Of a stretch of 20,887 nt of DNA, positions 20,623 to 20,887 are shown piece after piece. Position 1 is the stretch's first letter. Each line of letters begins with the position of its first letter. The DNA is taken from NCBI GenBank assembly GCA_051960855.1, contig JBQCDV010000132.1, forward strand, positions 1 to 20,887. The letters run 5' to 3'. The position numbers and the translations under genes were made by a program. The notes under the pieces were generated by a model, which was not told the origin of the DNA, ran no database searches, and was given only the letters and a program-made list of their open reading frames with translations. This DNA is from JBQCDV01 sp051960855. GTDB taxonomy: Bacteria; Actinomycetota; Actinomycetes; JAJZTN01.

Positions 20623-20654
20623 CGAACGACGTCCGCCACCGCGGACGCCGTCCG
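20623..20654. repeat. 32-nt palindrome (copy 4) with conserved tail
   Basis: CGAACGACGTCCGC pairs with GCGGACGCCGTCCG around CACC, with two A-C mismatches. The tail GTACGCCTCCGCGG to GGGGCGGCAG (to about 20680) matches the tail of copy 2 at 25 of 26 positions. It lies about 40 bases past the natural end of the last minus-strand gene and could terminate it. Confidence 0.78.
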
Positions 20655-20692
20655 TACGCCTCCGCGGCTGGGGCGGCAGGGGGCGGCGAAGG

Positions 20693-20887
20693 TCAGCGGT
20701 TCATGAAGGCATCGGTCGCCACACCGAGGGCTGCGGCGACTCGCTAGTCCAACGACCCGTCCGCGACGGTGATCCGGTAGACGTCGCGGATGCGCATCTG
20801 ACGTTCCACGGCGGCGAGGAGACGCCCGTCGGGCCCGGCCACGTCGAAGTGGATCGGGAAGGGCCACGGGAAGTCGGAGGCGAGGCC
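20693..20887 (-). pseudogene. C-terminal part of a gene with an in-frame TAG, possibly LURP-one/scramblase-like
   Basis: On the minus strand the frame entering at the right edge reads GLASDFPWPFPIHFDVAGPD, GRLLAAVERQMRIRDVYRIT, VADGSLD and then meets TAG (20746-20744). The same frame continues RVAAALGVATDAFMNR and ends at TGA 20695-20693. The continuation looks like a natural C-terminus: a hydrophobic helix in the right place for a family ending ...VYxITVxDxxxDxRVAAAxAVxxDALMxR. The simplest reading is a single-base nonsense change. The strand/helix order resembles LURP-one/phospholipid-scramblase-like proteins, a weak assignment because only about 65 residues are visible. If the TAG is the true end, the coding part is 20744-20887. 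Confidence 0.5.

Noticed and set aside
20205..20867. several 80-180 codon frames across the repeat locus on both strands
   Set aside because: They recur only because the DNA repeats (for example the same LMVVPQPSLHTG string in copies A, B and C). They switch frame between copies and cross palindromes. Repeated hairpins explain the sequence better.

Overview
The window looks like a chromosomal stretch from a high-GC Gram-positive bacterium (Actinomycetota). The signs are strong G/C third-position bias, many GTG starts and GTGA/ATGA gene overlaps, -10-like hexamers placed 7-9 nt before start codons (leaderless transcripts), DtxR/IdeR-type iron boxes, and families typical of actinobacteria (GuaB1, DUF5302, the CC-tailed ArsI). 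I cannot name a genus. No rRNA, tRNA, transposase or CRISPR array was seen.

Layout. 1-106 is the end of an unrecognised gene. 204-1942 is an arsenic island: a 49-codon ORF, a 24-bp tandem repeat, arsI (minus), a divergent operator region, then arsR-arsC (plus) closed by a strong hairpin. No arsenite efflux pump is present. 1998-4314 is a tightly overlapping acyl-CoA dehydrogenase-like / NodS-type methyltransferase / GT2 glycosyltransferase operon. Comparable clusters elsewhere usually also carry a PIG-L deacetylase, which is absent here. It is followed by an SDR and a CoA-transferase (4377-6540), both with odd repeated start regions. 6584-7879 is a membrane-anchored, probably beta-propeller protein. 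7890-9360 (minus) holds a channel-like membrane protein and an MBL-fold hydrolase. 9519-13275 is a set of small housekeeping or unknown genes: a membrane-anchored protein, DUF1810, an XRE regulator with a DUF2975 membrane protein, DUF1801, and a Nudix-SDR pair.

13329-16127 (minus) is a ferrous-iron uptake operon, feoA-feoB plus an Nfu/NifU-type Fe-S protein, with a DtxR-like box upstream of feoA. 16303-18780 carries a GNAT acetyltransferase and guaB1 (GMP reductase class), both probably leaderless. 18933-20139 carries a DUF5302 protein and a lipoprotein with an EfeO-type cupredoxin domain under a near-perfect DtxR box. Iron regulation therefore links feo and the lipoprotein.

The most unusual sequence is 20140-20690, together with 18790-18856. 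It holds a family of 32-nt palindromes (four full copies and one half copy) interleaved with three copies of a separate hairpin module. Two of these form an 88-bp unit differing at 4 positions, each followed directly by a palindrome. This composite repeat is not explained by coding sequence. Just beyond it, the last gene (minus, running off the window) has an in-frame TAG 17 codons before what looks like its natural C-terminus.
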